A DNA stretch of 5,179 nt. Origin: JBDTMT01 sp033764095. Its GTDB lineage: Bacteria; Desulfobacterota; Binatia; HRBIN30; CADEER01. Position 1 is the stretch's first letter, and each line of letters begins with the position of its first letter. The notes under the pieces were generated by a model. That model had not been told where the DNA came from, did not search any database, and saw only the letters and a program-made list of their open reading frames with translations. The position numbers and the translations under genes were made by a program. Of the stretch, positions 1 through 5,179 are shown piece by piece. The stretch is from assembly GCA_033764095.1 (NCBI GenBank), contig JANRJF010000457.1, forward strand, positions 1 to 5,179, read 5' to 3'.

Positions 1-1
1 G

Positions 2-919
2 CCGCGCGTCGACTACACCGAGCTGCCGCTGCTCAAGTACGACGCCTTCAAGACCAGCTGGCTGTACCGCATGTACTTCCACTGGCCGATCGTCTTCTCA
101 CGCGGCTGCCCGCACCCCTGCGAGTACTGCGCCGTGCAGACGTACTACGAGCGCAGCTTCCGCACCCGGCCGGTCGACGAGGTGATCGAGGATCTGCGCC
201 ACATCCAGTCGCTCGGCGCCAACCGCATCCTGTTCCTCGACGACAACCCGATCGGCAATCCGACCGCTGCCAAGGAGCTCTTCCGCGCCATGATCCCACT
301 GCGCCTGAAATGGGCGAGCCAGTGCACGATCAACATCGCGCGCGACGCCGAGCTGCTCGACCTCGCGGCACGCAGCGGCTGCGTGTCGCTGTCGATCGGC
401 CTGGAGAGCATCAACGAGGACAGCCTCGATTCGATCCGCAAGGGCTTCAATCAGGCGCCGCGCTTCACCCAGGACCTCGCCGCCATCCGCGCCAAGGGCA
501 TCCAGGTGATCGGCCTGCTGATGGTCGGCCTCGACGGCGACACGATCGACACCTTCGGCCGCTCGCTGCAGTTCCTGATCGACAACAAGATCTCGTTCCT
601 CAAGCTGTTCACACCCTGCCCGTATCCGGGGACCAAGTACTACGACGACATGGTCGCCGCCGAGCGCGTCGCGGTGCACGACTGGGGCCGCTACGACTAC
701 GGCAGCCCGCTCATCCGCCCGGCGCAGATGACCGCCGACCAGATGATGGACGGCTTCAAGACCGTCTACGAGGGCTTCTACTCCGCCCGCGCCATCGCCA
801 GGCGCCTCTTCCCGCCGCCGCCCGGCAACACCCTGGAGACGCTCGCCTACCTGGTCGCCAACCTGAAGGTGAACCGCTACCTGCGCGCCAACCCCGGCGC
901 CTGGGCGACGATCTCGTGA
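2..919 (+). CDS. B12-binding-type radical SAM protein, C-terminal part (5' end outside window)
   Basis: The frame is open from base 2 to the TGA at 917-919, giving 305 visible residues. The ATG at 71 is internal: the 23 residues before it (ending KTSWLYR) read as continuous protein and directly precede the core motif. The radical SAM signature CPHPCEYC (CxxxCxxC) has its three cysteines at codons 107-109, 119-121 and 128-130; these ligate the [4Fe-4S] cluster that cleaves S-adenosylmethionine. Further family marks are FLDDN (nt 233-247), SIGLES (392-409), GLLMVGLDGD (512-541) and a YPGTKYY segment (623-643), followed by the usual post-SAM region ending in FYSARA. In this family a cobalamin-binding domain normally lies upstream of the cysteine motif; it is cut off here, so B12 binding is inferred. 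Relatives include BchE-type cyclases and B12-dependent methylases such as HpnP; the substrate cannot be told. It is convergent with the flavoenzyme gene. The superfamily call is firm, the subfamily is not. Confidence 0.9.
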   Translation, partial: PRVDYTELPLLKYDAFKTSWLYRMYFHWPIVFSRGCPHPCEYCAVQTYYERSFRTRPVDEVIEDLRHIQSLGANRILFLDDNPIGNPTAAKELFRAMIPLRLKWASQCTINIARDAELLDLAARSGCVSLSIGLESINEDSLDSIRKGFNQAPRFTQDLAAIRAKGIQVIGLLMVGLDGDTIDTFGRSLQFLIDNKISFLKLFTPCPYPGTKYYDDMVAAERVAVHDWGRYDYGSPLIRPAQMTADQMMDGFKTVYEGFYSARAIARRLFPPPPGNTLETLAYLVANLKVNRYLRANPGAWATIS

Positions 920-941
920 GATCCCGTGGGCTAAAGACCTG

Positions 942-981
942 ACACAGATGAACACGGACCCCGCCGCCAAGCCCCCCCGAT
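942..981 (+). repeat. Left arm of a 40-nt imperfect inverted repeat
   Basis: This arm matches the reverse complement of 1060-1099 at 38 of 40 positions, with mismatches at 956 (g versus c) and 972 (c versus a). Similarity resumes outward after three mismatches: aaagac at 933-938 pairs with gtcttt at 1103-1108. It begins with acacagatgaacac, which resembles a short sequence I recall as dispersed in multiple copies in various bacterial genomes; that resemblance is from memory. Read in the frame beginning at 942 it encodes TQMNTDPAAKPPR and then TAA (981-983). It is not in frame with the radical SAM gene, which stops 22 nt earlier. Confidence 0.85.
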
Positions 982-1057
982 AAACACAGAGCCCCACCCC
1001 ACCTCTTTCCAATTTCTCGCTTTGTATTGGGCGGTGGCAGGCGGAGGGGCTCGGTGG

Positions 1058-2437
1058 TCATCGGGGGGTCTTGGCGGCGGGGTCGGTGTTCATCTGTGTT
1101 GAGTCTTTTTCAGCGTTGAGCTCGTTGAGCGTCCCGCGCACGCGGAACAGGCCGCCCTCGCCGCTCGCCGCGAACCTGCCGCGCGCGGTGGCGGCGCCGA
1201 AGCGGGCGTGGTGCGCGGCCAGCTCCTCGCCCAGCGCGGTGTCGTGGCCCAGCAGATCACCGGTGCCGGACATCAGGCGCACGAAGGCGGTGCGCGCCTC
1301 CAGCGGCAGATCCGGGTTGAGGATCTTGCGCGCCGTCCAGAAGTACGACTCGGCGTCGGCGTGGTGGTCGTAGAAGAACACCAGGAAGCGCAGGTAGCGC
1401 TCGAACGCGGCCCGGTAGCGGCGGTCGTAGTCTCCCAGTGCTGACTCCGGCGCGGCGCCGTCGAGCAGCGCCGCGACGCTGCGCGCCGCGAGGTAGCCGG
1501 ACAGGCAGGCGAGGTGGACGCCGGTGGAGAACACCGGATCGATGAAGCAGGCGGCGTCGCCGGCGAGCAGATAGCCGGGCCCGTGGAAGCGCGTGCTGCA
1601 GTACGAATAGTCGCGGATGACGCGGATCGGCGACACCAGCCGCGCGCCGGCGACGCGCTGGCGAATCGGCGCGCAGGCGTCGACCAGCTGTCGATAGAGC
1701 GTCGCCGCGTCGCCCGCCGCCGCGCCGGCGAAACGCTTCGCATCGACCACCGCGCCGACGCTGGTGGTGCCGTCGTGCAGCGGGATGAACCAGAACCAGC
1801 CGTCGCCGAAGGCCGCCGAGAGGATGTTGCCAGCGCACGCGCCGTTCAGCGCCTCGGCCCCGTCGAAGTAGCCGAACACCGCCAGGTTCTTGAAGAACGG
1901 GTCGAACTGGCGCAGCTGGTCGCGGCGCCCGAGCAGCGCCTGCTGGCCGCTGGCGTCGATCACCCACGGCGCGCTGACGACGACGCTGCGGCCGTCGCCG
2001 TCGACGGCGACGACCCGGTTCATCGCCCCGTCGGACTCGACCGTCTCGACACGGTGCGCCTCGCGCACCTCGGCACCGAGCGACGCGGCGTGCGTCAACA
2101 GCAGGTGGTCGAACTCCGCGCGCCGGACGTGAAACGCGTGCGGCCGGCCGCCCGGATCGTCACGGAAGTAGAAGCTCCAGGGCTGCGCGTCCGCGCCCCA
2201 GATGAACGTGCCCCCCGGCTTGCGGACGAAGCCCGCCGCGTCGATCGCCGGCAGCACGCCGAGCGCCTCCAGGATCGGCAGCGTCGCCGACAGCAGCGAC
2301 TCGCCGATGTGGTAGCGCGGGAAGCGCTCGCGCTCGAACAGCACGACCCGCCGCCCGACCTGGGCGAGGAAGCCCGCCGTGACGCTGCCGGCCGGACCGC
2401 CGCCGATGACGATCGCGTCGGCTGCGGCGCTGGTCAC
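1058..2437 (-). CDS. FAD-dependent halogenase-like oxidoreductase
   Basis: This 459-residue protein, of usual family length, starts at a GTG (2435-2437). A GGGGG stretch (minus strand, 2445-2449) lies seven bases upstream and could serve as ribosome-binding site. Visible motifs are the N-terminal dinucleotide-binding IGGGPAGS (residues 11-18), HIGESLL (43-49), VRKPGGTFIWG (71-81), WFWFIP (214-219, the WxWxIP motif used to define flavin-dependent halogenases) and GYLLAGDAACFIDPVFSTG (288-306, FAD-binding GD motif). Lys73 lies where, from memory, the active-site lysine that handles hypochlorous acid falls in pyrrole and phenol halogenases such as PltA. Such enzymes halogenate electron-rich aromatic rings using reduced FAD from a separate reductase; many homologues in pigment clusters have unproven activity. 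It probably forms an operon with the PEGA gene 31 nt upstream. The last 13 residues come from an inverted-repeat arm and are probably not part of the fold. Halogenation itself is unproven; a plain hydroxylase or oxidoreductase is the alternative. Confidence 0.88.
   Translation of the reverse strand: MTSAAADAIVIGGGPAGSVTAGFLAQVGRRVVLFERERFPRYHIGESLLSATLPILEALGVLPAIDAAGFVRKPGGTFIWGADAQPWSFYFRDDPGGRPHAFHVRRAEFDHLLLTHAASLGAEVREAHRVETVESDGAMNRVVAVDGDGRSVVVSAPWVIDASGQQALLGRRDQLRQFDPFFKNLAVFGYFDGAEALNGACAGNILSAAFGDGWFWFIPLHDGTTSVGAVVDAKRFAGAAAGDAATLYRQLVDACAPIRQRVAGARLVSPIRVIRDYSYCSTRFHGPGYLLAGDAACFIDPVFSTGVHLACLSGYLAARSVAALLDGAAPESALGDYDRRYRAAFERYLRFLVFFYDHHADAESYFWTARKILNPDLPLEARTAFVRLMSGTGDLLGHDTALGEELAAHHARFGAATARGRFAASGEGGLFRVRGTLNELNAEKDSTQMNTDPAAKTPR
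1060..1099 (-). repeat. Right arm of the 40-nt inverted repeat, overlapping the 3' end of the flavoenzyme gene
   Basis: This is the inverted copy of 942-981. On the minus strand it encodes TQMNTDPAAKTPR, residues 447-459 of the flavoenzyme, and contributes the last base of its TGA stop (1058-1060). The arms are separated by 78 nt (982-1059). The inner part also shows pairing potential: gagcccc at 989-995 with ggggctc at 1046-1052, and ccaat at 1009-1013 with attgg at 1026-1030. The whole stretch therefore looks like one long imperfect palindrome rather than two unrelated repeats. Confidence 0.85.
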
Positions 2438-2468
2438 GCGCGCGCCCCCGGCGGCCGCCCCGCCGCCG

Positions 2469-3080
2469 TCACTGGCCGGCCGCGGGCGTCGGCCACTTGC
2501 CCGACGCTTTCAGCAGCCGCTCGCGCTCCTGCGTAAACTGCTCCTCGGTGATCACGCCGCGATCGCGCATGTCCTGCAACGCATCGAGCTGCGCATGCAG
2601 CTGGCCGCTCGATTTCATCTGCGGCGGCAACGGCGCCGGCGCGTAGCGCAGGTCGACGCGCGGCGGCAGCTGGTCGACCGGCACCGGCGCCTCGTCGGGT
2701 AGGTCCGCCGGGACGGCCGCCGCATTGGCGCCACACTCGAGATGTTCCTTCACCGGCACGAAGTACGTTGGGCACTGGAAGGCGAGATTGATGGCGAAGG
2801 AGAACGCCGCGCCGACGATGCGGCCCGGGGCGACGCGGGCATTGAGGATCCCCTCCACCGGCGCGCAGCCGGGACGCTCTATGCGATAGCGCCGATCGCC
2901 GATCTGGCTGCAGTGAAAGGTGAGGTCGAGCGGCGTCGTGCCGACGTAGGCGCCGTCGAGATAGACGCGCCCGCCCTCCGGATCCGATTTGAACGACGCC
3001 ACCTCGTGGCGGTCGGCGCGTGCACCGGACGCCGAGGCCAGCACCGTCGCGCACACCACCGCGGCCACCTGCCATCGCAT
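2469..3080 (-). CDS. Exported PEGA-domain protein with C-terminal SHOCT-like motif
   Basis: A 203-residue protein of unknown function starting at ATG (3078-3080); no clear Shine-Dalgarno sequence precedes it. Residues 1-22 form a Sec-type signal peptide: MRWQ, a hydrophobic core (VAAVVCATVL), and an AxA site (A20-R21-A22) before D23. I see no good lipobox around C10. Residues 28-56 match a PEGA domain (SDPEGGRVYLDGAYVGTTPL), a small beta fold found on cell-surface and envelope proteins. A hydrophobic segment at 88-109 could be buried or membrane-associated. A proline-rich linker (about 130-153) leads to residues 163-191, where LDALQDMRDRGVITEEQF resembles the SHOCT motif, a short helical element often at protein ends and thought to mediate oligomerisation. 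The predicted mature part has four cysteines (57, 72, 103, 116), compatible with disulfides. The gene lies 31 nt upstream of the flavoenzyme on the same strand, so they are probably co-transcribed. A functional link to that enzyme is not evident. Confidence 0.8.
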   Translation of the reverse strand: MRWQVAAVVCATVLASASGARADRHEVASFKSDPEGGRVYLDGAYVGTTPLDLTFHCSQIGDRRYRIERPGCAPVEGILNARVAPGRIVGAAFSFAINLAFQCPTYFVPVKEHLECGANAAAVPADLPDEAPVPVDQLPPRVDLRYAPAPLPPQMKSSGQLHAQLDALQDMRDRGVITEEQFTQERERLLKASGKWPTPAAGQ

Positions 3081-3189
3081 GCGCGGTGGCTAGCAAAGCC
3101 GCGCGCGCATGGTCAACGCGGCATCGTCGCTGACGCCGCGCCTACCTTGACCCTCCGCGGCACCGCGTCTAGAGCCGCTCTTCTCCGCC
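3081..3189. promoter_or_regulatory. Divergent intergenic region with candidate promoter elements
   Basis: These 109 nt separate the divergent PEGA and ammonia-lyase genes and must hold the start of transcription for both unless they are read from further away. TTGACC (3147-3152) faces the lyase, with tagagc (3170-3175) 17 nt downstream as a poor -10. On the opposite strand another TTGACC (plus-strand ggtcaa at 3111-3116) faces the PEGA gene, with no good -10. Between them lies an inverted repeat, cgcggc (3117-3122) and gccgcg (3135-3140), and nearer the lyase start is agagc-c-gctct (3171-3181). Short GC palindromes are common by chance at this composition, so operator roles are speculative. 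No purine-rich ribosome-binding site precedes the lyase ATG. Confidence 0.3.
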
Positions 3190-4701
3190 ATGACGCAACA
3201 CGATCCGGTGGCGATCGGCGCGCGCCTCAGTATCGACGCGGTCGACGCGGTGGCGCGCGGCGCGCGCGTCGGGCTCGACGACGCGGCGCGGGCGCGGCTG
3301 CAGCACAGCTACGCCTTCGCGCAGCGGCTCGCCGCGGGCACGACGCCGGTGTACGGCCTCACCACCGGCTGCGGGCCGCTGTCCGGCGCGCGCATCGACG
3401 CGGCGCAGCGCGAGGCCTTCCAGCGCAACCTGGTGCGCAGCCACGCCACCTCGCTCGGCGCGCCGCACCCGAGCGCGTGGGTGCGGGCGGCGCTGGCGGT
3501 GCGCGCGCAGGTGCTGGCGCAGGGAGTGTCGGGCGTCGACCCGGCCGCCGTCGCGACGCTGCTCGGCATGCTCAACGCCGGCATCCATCCCATCGTGCGC
3601 GAGGTCGGCGGCGTCGGCGCCAGCGGCGACCTGGTCGAGCTGGCGCAGATCGCCCTGGCCGCGCTCGGCGAAGGCGTGGTCGAGATGGACGGAACGCGCG
3701 TCAGCGCCAGCGCGGCGCTGCGCCGCGCCGGGCTCGCCCCGGTGGTGCCGCGCCTGCGCGAGGGCCTGGCGCTGATGAACGGCACCTCGTTCCACACCGG
3801 CGTCGCGGCGCTGCAGGTGGCGCGGGCGCGCCGTCTGGCCGACGCCGCGACGACCGCCGCGGCGATGAGCTTCGAGGCACTCGGCGGTCATTTGGAGGCG
3901 CTCGACCCCGCCCTGCACGCGGCGCGCCCGCACCCCGGCGCGGCGGCGGTGGCGGAACGGCTGCGCGCGCGCCTCGCCGGCAGCCGACTGGTGCGCCATG
4001 ACGAGCCGGCGGCGGTGCGGCAGGACGCCTATACGCTGCGCTGCATCGCGCAGGTCGGCGGCAGTGCGTTCGACGCCATCGCCGGCGTCGCGGCGGTGGT
4101 CGAGACCGAGCTGGCGGCGGTGACCGACAACCCGCTGCTGCTCGCCGACGAGCAGCGCGTCGTGCACGGCGGCAACTTCCACGGCCAGCCGGTGGCGATG
4201 GCGCTCGACCACCTGAAGCTCGCCGCCGCCGAGCTCGGCCTGATCGCCGAGCGCCGCCTGGCGCGCCTGCTCGATCCGGCGTTGAACGGCGCCCTGCCGC
4301 CGTTTCTCATCCGCGGCAGCGCCGGCCTCAGCAGCGGCTTCATGGGGCTGCAGTACTGCGCCAGCGCGATGGTCGCCGACACGGCGGTGCTGGTCGCGCC
4401 GGCCAGCGTGCGCTCGGTGCCGACCAACGCCAACAACCAGGACGTCGTGCCGATGGGCATGGTCGCCGCGCGCCAGGCGGCGCGCGTGCTCGACCACCTG
4501 GCGCGCGGCGTCGCCATCGAGCTGCTCGCCGCCGCGCAGGCGCTGGAGCTGCGCGGCGCCGCCGCCGCCGCTCCGGCCACCCGCACCGCGCTCGCCGCCG
4601 TGCGCGCGCTCAGCCCGCCGCTCGACGACGACCGGCCGCTGGCCGAGGACGTCGAGGCACTGGTGCGGGCGATCGACGACGGCGCGTTCGCGACGGCCTA
4701 G
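3190..4701 (+). CDS. MIO-type aromatic amino acid ammonia-lyase (HAL/TAL/PAL family; possibly aminomutase)
   Basis: A complete 503-residue protein, typical family length, ATG 3190 to TAG 4699-4701. It removes ammonia from an aromatic amino acid to give a trans-acrylic acid (urocanate, coumarate or cinnamate), or shifts the amino group if it is a mutase. The MIO electrophile forms from A144-S145-G146 in GGVGASGDLVELA. Residues matching the known active site of Pseudomonas histidine lyase, by my own alignment, are Y55 (VYGLTTGCG), H85, N197 (MNGTSFHTG), Q278, Y281, R284 (RQDAYTLR) and F330 (GGNFHG). The substrate signature is mixed: S84-H85 is the pair usual in histidine lyases, but Q417 in NNQDVVPMG replaces the glutamate that histidine lyases have there, as in tyrosine and phenylalanine enzymes. 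YGLTTG is also the wording seen in bacterial tyrosine lyases. No other histidine-utilisation gene is nearby; the neighbours are a halogenase-like enzyme and radical SAM proteins, which favours specialised metabolism. The family call is firm, the substrate open. Confidence 0.93.
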   Translation: MTQHDPVAIGARLSIDAVDAVARGARVGLDDAARARLQHSYAFAQRLAAGTTPVYGLTTGCGPLSGARIDAAQREAFQRNLVRSHATSLGAPHPSAWVRAALAVRAQVLAQGVSGVDPAAVATLLGMLNAGIHPIVREVGGVGASGDLVELAQIALAALGEGVVEMDGTRVSASAALRRAGLAPVVPRLREGLALMNGTSFHTGVAALQVARARRLADAATTAAAMSFEALGGHLEALDPALHAARPHPGAAAVAERLRARLAGSRLVRHDEPAAVRQDAYTLRCIAQVGGSAFDAIAGVAAVVETELAAVTDNPLLLADEQRVVHGGNFHGQPVAMALDHLKLAAAELGLIAERRLARLLDPALNGALPPFLIRGSAGLSSGFMGLQYCASAMVADTAVLVAPASVRSVPTNANNQDVVPMGMVAARQAARVLDHLARGVAIELLAAAQALELRGAAAAAPATRTALAAVRALSPPLDDDRPLAEDVEALVRAIDDGAFATA

Positions 4702-4715
4702 AACCACAGCGACGG

Positions 4716-5177
4716 CTACGCCGCGCGCCGCGGCAACCGCTCGCGCAGGTACACCCCCGCCGACGACACCATCCGTCCGATGAAGCGCGGCTCGCGCACC
4801 ATCAGGCGCGCCAGGCCCCAGAGCACGTCGGGGCGCGAGTAGAAGGCGCGGTAGCAGCGGTCGAACGCCGCCTCCAGCTCGGCGACGCTCAGGCCGTGCG
4901 GCACGAAGACGAAGTTCATCGCGTTCATATGCTCCCAGTCCTCGGTGAATGCGCCCGGCTGGTGGATGGTCGGATACGCCGGCGTGCCGGGGTAGGGCGT
5001 GAACTTGGTGATCTGCGCCAGGTCGAGCTCGACGGTGTGCAGGAAGTGCTCGGTCTCGACGAGCGACTCGCGCGTCTCGGTCGGGTGGCCGAGCATCAGG
5101 TAGCCCTTGGTGCGAATGCCGGCGGCGCGCGTCAGCCGCAGCGTCTCGCGCATGCGCGGGATGCGCACCTCGCGCTT
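4716..5177 (-). CDS. Radical SAM protein, probably B12-binding type, C-terminal part (5' end outside window)
   Basis: The minus-strand frame is open from the right edge to the TAG at 4716-4718, giving about 153 visible residues. A GTG at 5166-5168 is internal, because the residues before it (KRE) run on into a continuous radical SAM sequence. The cysteine motif lies outside the window. The assignment rests on the second half of the barrel: AAGIRTKGYLMLGHPTETRE, corresponding to the common GI-x-G-x-F-x-x-GxPgET block, then LDLAQITKFTPYPGTPAY, a PYPGT motif typical of BchE-like and B12-binding radical SAM enzymes. The tail EDWEHMNAMNFVFVPHGLS, followed by RCYRAFYSRP, matches the region after the barrel in those proteins. 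It resembles the first radical SAM gene in architecture but not closely in sequence, so they look like distinct subfamilies. Its stop is 14 nt from the convergent lyase stop, with no room for a terminator. Substrate unknown. Confidence 0.85.
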   Translation of the reverse strand, partial: KREVRIPRMRETLRLTRAAGIRTKGYLMLGHPTETRESLVETEHFLHTVELDLAQITKFTPYPGTPAYPTIHQPGAFTEDWEHMNAMNFVFVPHGLSVAELEAAFDRCYRAFYSRPDVLWGLARLMVREPRFIGRMVSSAGVYLRERLPRRAA

Positions 5178-5179
5178 CA

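Larger units (their letters stand above)
933..1110. terminator. Candidate terminator-like long hairpin between convergent genes
   Basis: A transcript leaving the radical SAM gene could fold the arms (933-981 with 1060-1108) into a long stem. A run of five T residues lies at 1106-1110, partly inside the base of that stem, which resembles an intrinsic terminator on the plus strand. In the other direction the flavoenzyme transcript would fold the same stem, but only three U residues follow, so termination there would be weaker. The loop is far longer than in a classical terminator, so the role may be incidental to a mobile repeat. It sits exactly at the tail-to-tail junction, where a bidirectional terminator would be useful. 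Confidence 0.35.

Noticed and set aside
71..919. ATG at 71 as the true start of the first radical SAM gene
   Set aside because: The frame is open to the window edge, the preceding residues look coding, and the family needs a long region before the cysteine motif. The ATG lies only 12 codons before the first cysteine.
917..983. Frameshift joining the radical SAM gene to the repeat-encoded peptide in the left arm
   Set aside because: The TGA at 917-919 gives a normal family end. The peptide is in another frame and is explained by the repeat, so a frameshift is not needed.
98..1012. Open frame of 304 codons on the minus strand opposite the first radical SAM gene
   Set aside because: Low-complexity composition with no motifs, opposite a gene with clear cysteine and barrel motifs. 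It also reads through the repeat arm.
933..1110. CRISPR array or tRNA gene in the convergent gap
   Set aside because: There are only two repeat units, in inverted orientation, and no cloverleaf or anticodon arm can be drawn.
1514..2536. Open frame of 340 codons on the plus strand opposite the flavoenzyme
   Set aside because: Arg/Ala/Asp-rich shadow of a gene with intact FAD and WxWxIP motifs.
2742..4001. Plus-strand frame spanning the PEGA gene and the lyase
   Set aside because: It crosses two well-supported genes and turns into Arg-Ala-Gly low-complexity sequence, so it is a composition artefact.
3190..4701. Calling the lyase hutH
   Set aside because: The Ser-His pair fits, but the glutamate typical of histidine lyases is glutamine here and no other histidine-degradation gene is seen.
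3169..4707. Open frame of 512 codons on the minus strand opposite the ammonia-lyase
   Set aside because: It is Arg/Ala/His/Gly-rich with no recognisable motif and mirrors the codon bias of the lyase. Long antisense frames are expected in DNA this GC-rich.
4716..5168. GTG at 5166-5168 as start of a short stand-alone protein
   Set aside because: The frame continues to the window edge and the sequence begins in the middle of a radical SAM barrel, so the gene is cut by the window.

Overview
The window is a very GC-rich bacterial segment, with long accidental open frames on the antisense strand, as expected at this base composition. The gene content (B12-type radical SAM proteins, a flavin-dependent halogenase-like enzyme, a MIO-type aromatic amino acid lyase, a PEGA/SHOCT envelope protein) suits a Gram-negative-type lineage of the former Deltaproteobacteria, Binatota or Rokubacteria kind. 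That placement is inference: no rRNA or marker gene is present.

Layout from left to right: (1) 2-919 (+), the C-terminal part of a cobalamin-dependent-type radical SAM protein whose start lies left of the window. (2) 920-1057, a tail-to-tail gap holding most of a long imperfect inverted repeat (40-nt arms at 942-981 and 1060-1099, 38/40 identical). Its right arm runs into the 3' end of the next gene. (3) 1058-2437 (-), an FAD-dependent halogenase/oxidoreductase-like enzyme, and 2469-3080 (-), an exported PEGA-SHOCT protein. The two are co-directional with a 31-nt gap and probably form one transcript. (4) 3081-3189, a divergent intergenic region. (5) 3190-4701 (+), a complete aromatic amino acid ammonia-lyase or aminomutase with an intact Ala-Ser-Gly MIO triad. 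(6) 4716-5177 (-), the C-terminal part of a second radical SAM protein, convergent with the lyase across 14 nt and running off the right edge.

Read together, a MIO lyase (aromatic amino acid to cinnamate-type acid), a halogenase-like flavoenzyme and two radical SAM proteins of the B12-binding type suggest a specialised-metabolite locus, for example one built on an aryl or phenylpropanoid unit (aryl polyene, xanthomonadin or flexirubin-like pigments). No ketosynthase, acyl carrier protein or transporter is visible, so this rests on gene company alone. The strands alternate and only one pair looks like an operon. The most unusual non-coding structure is the inverted repeat: both arms encode almost the same short peptide followed by a stop, and one arm supplies the C-terminus of the flavoenzyme.
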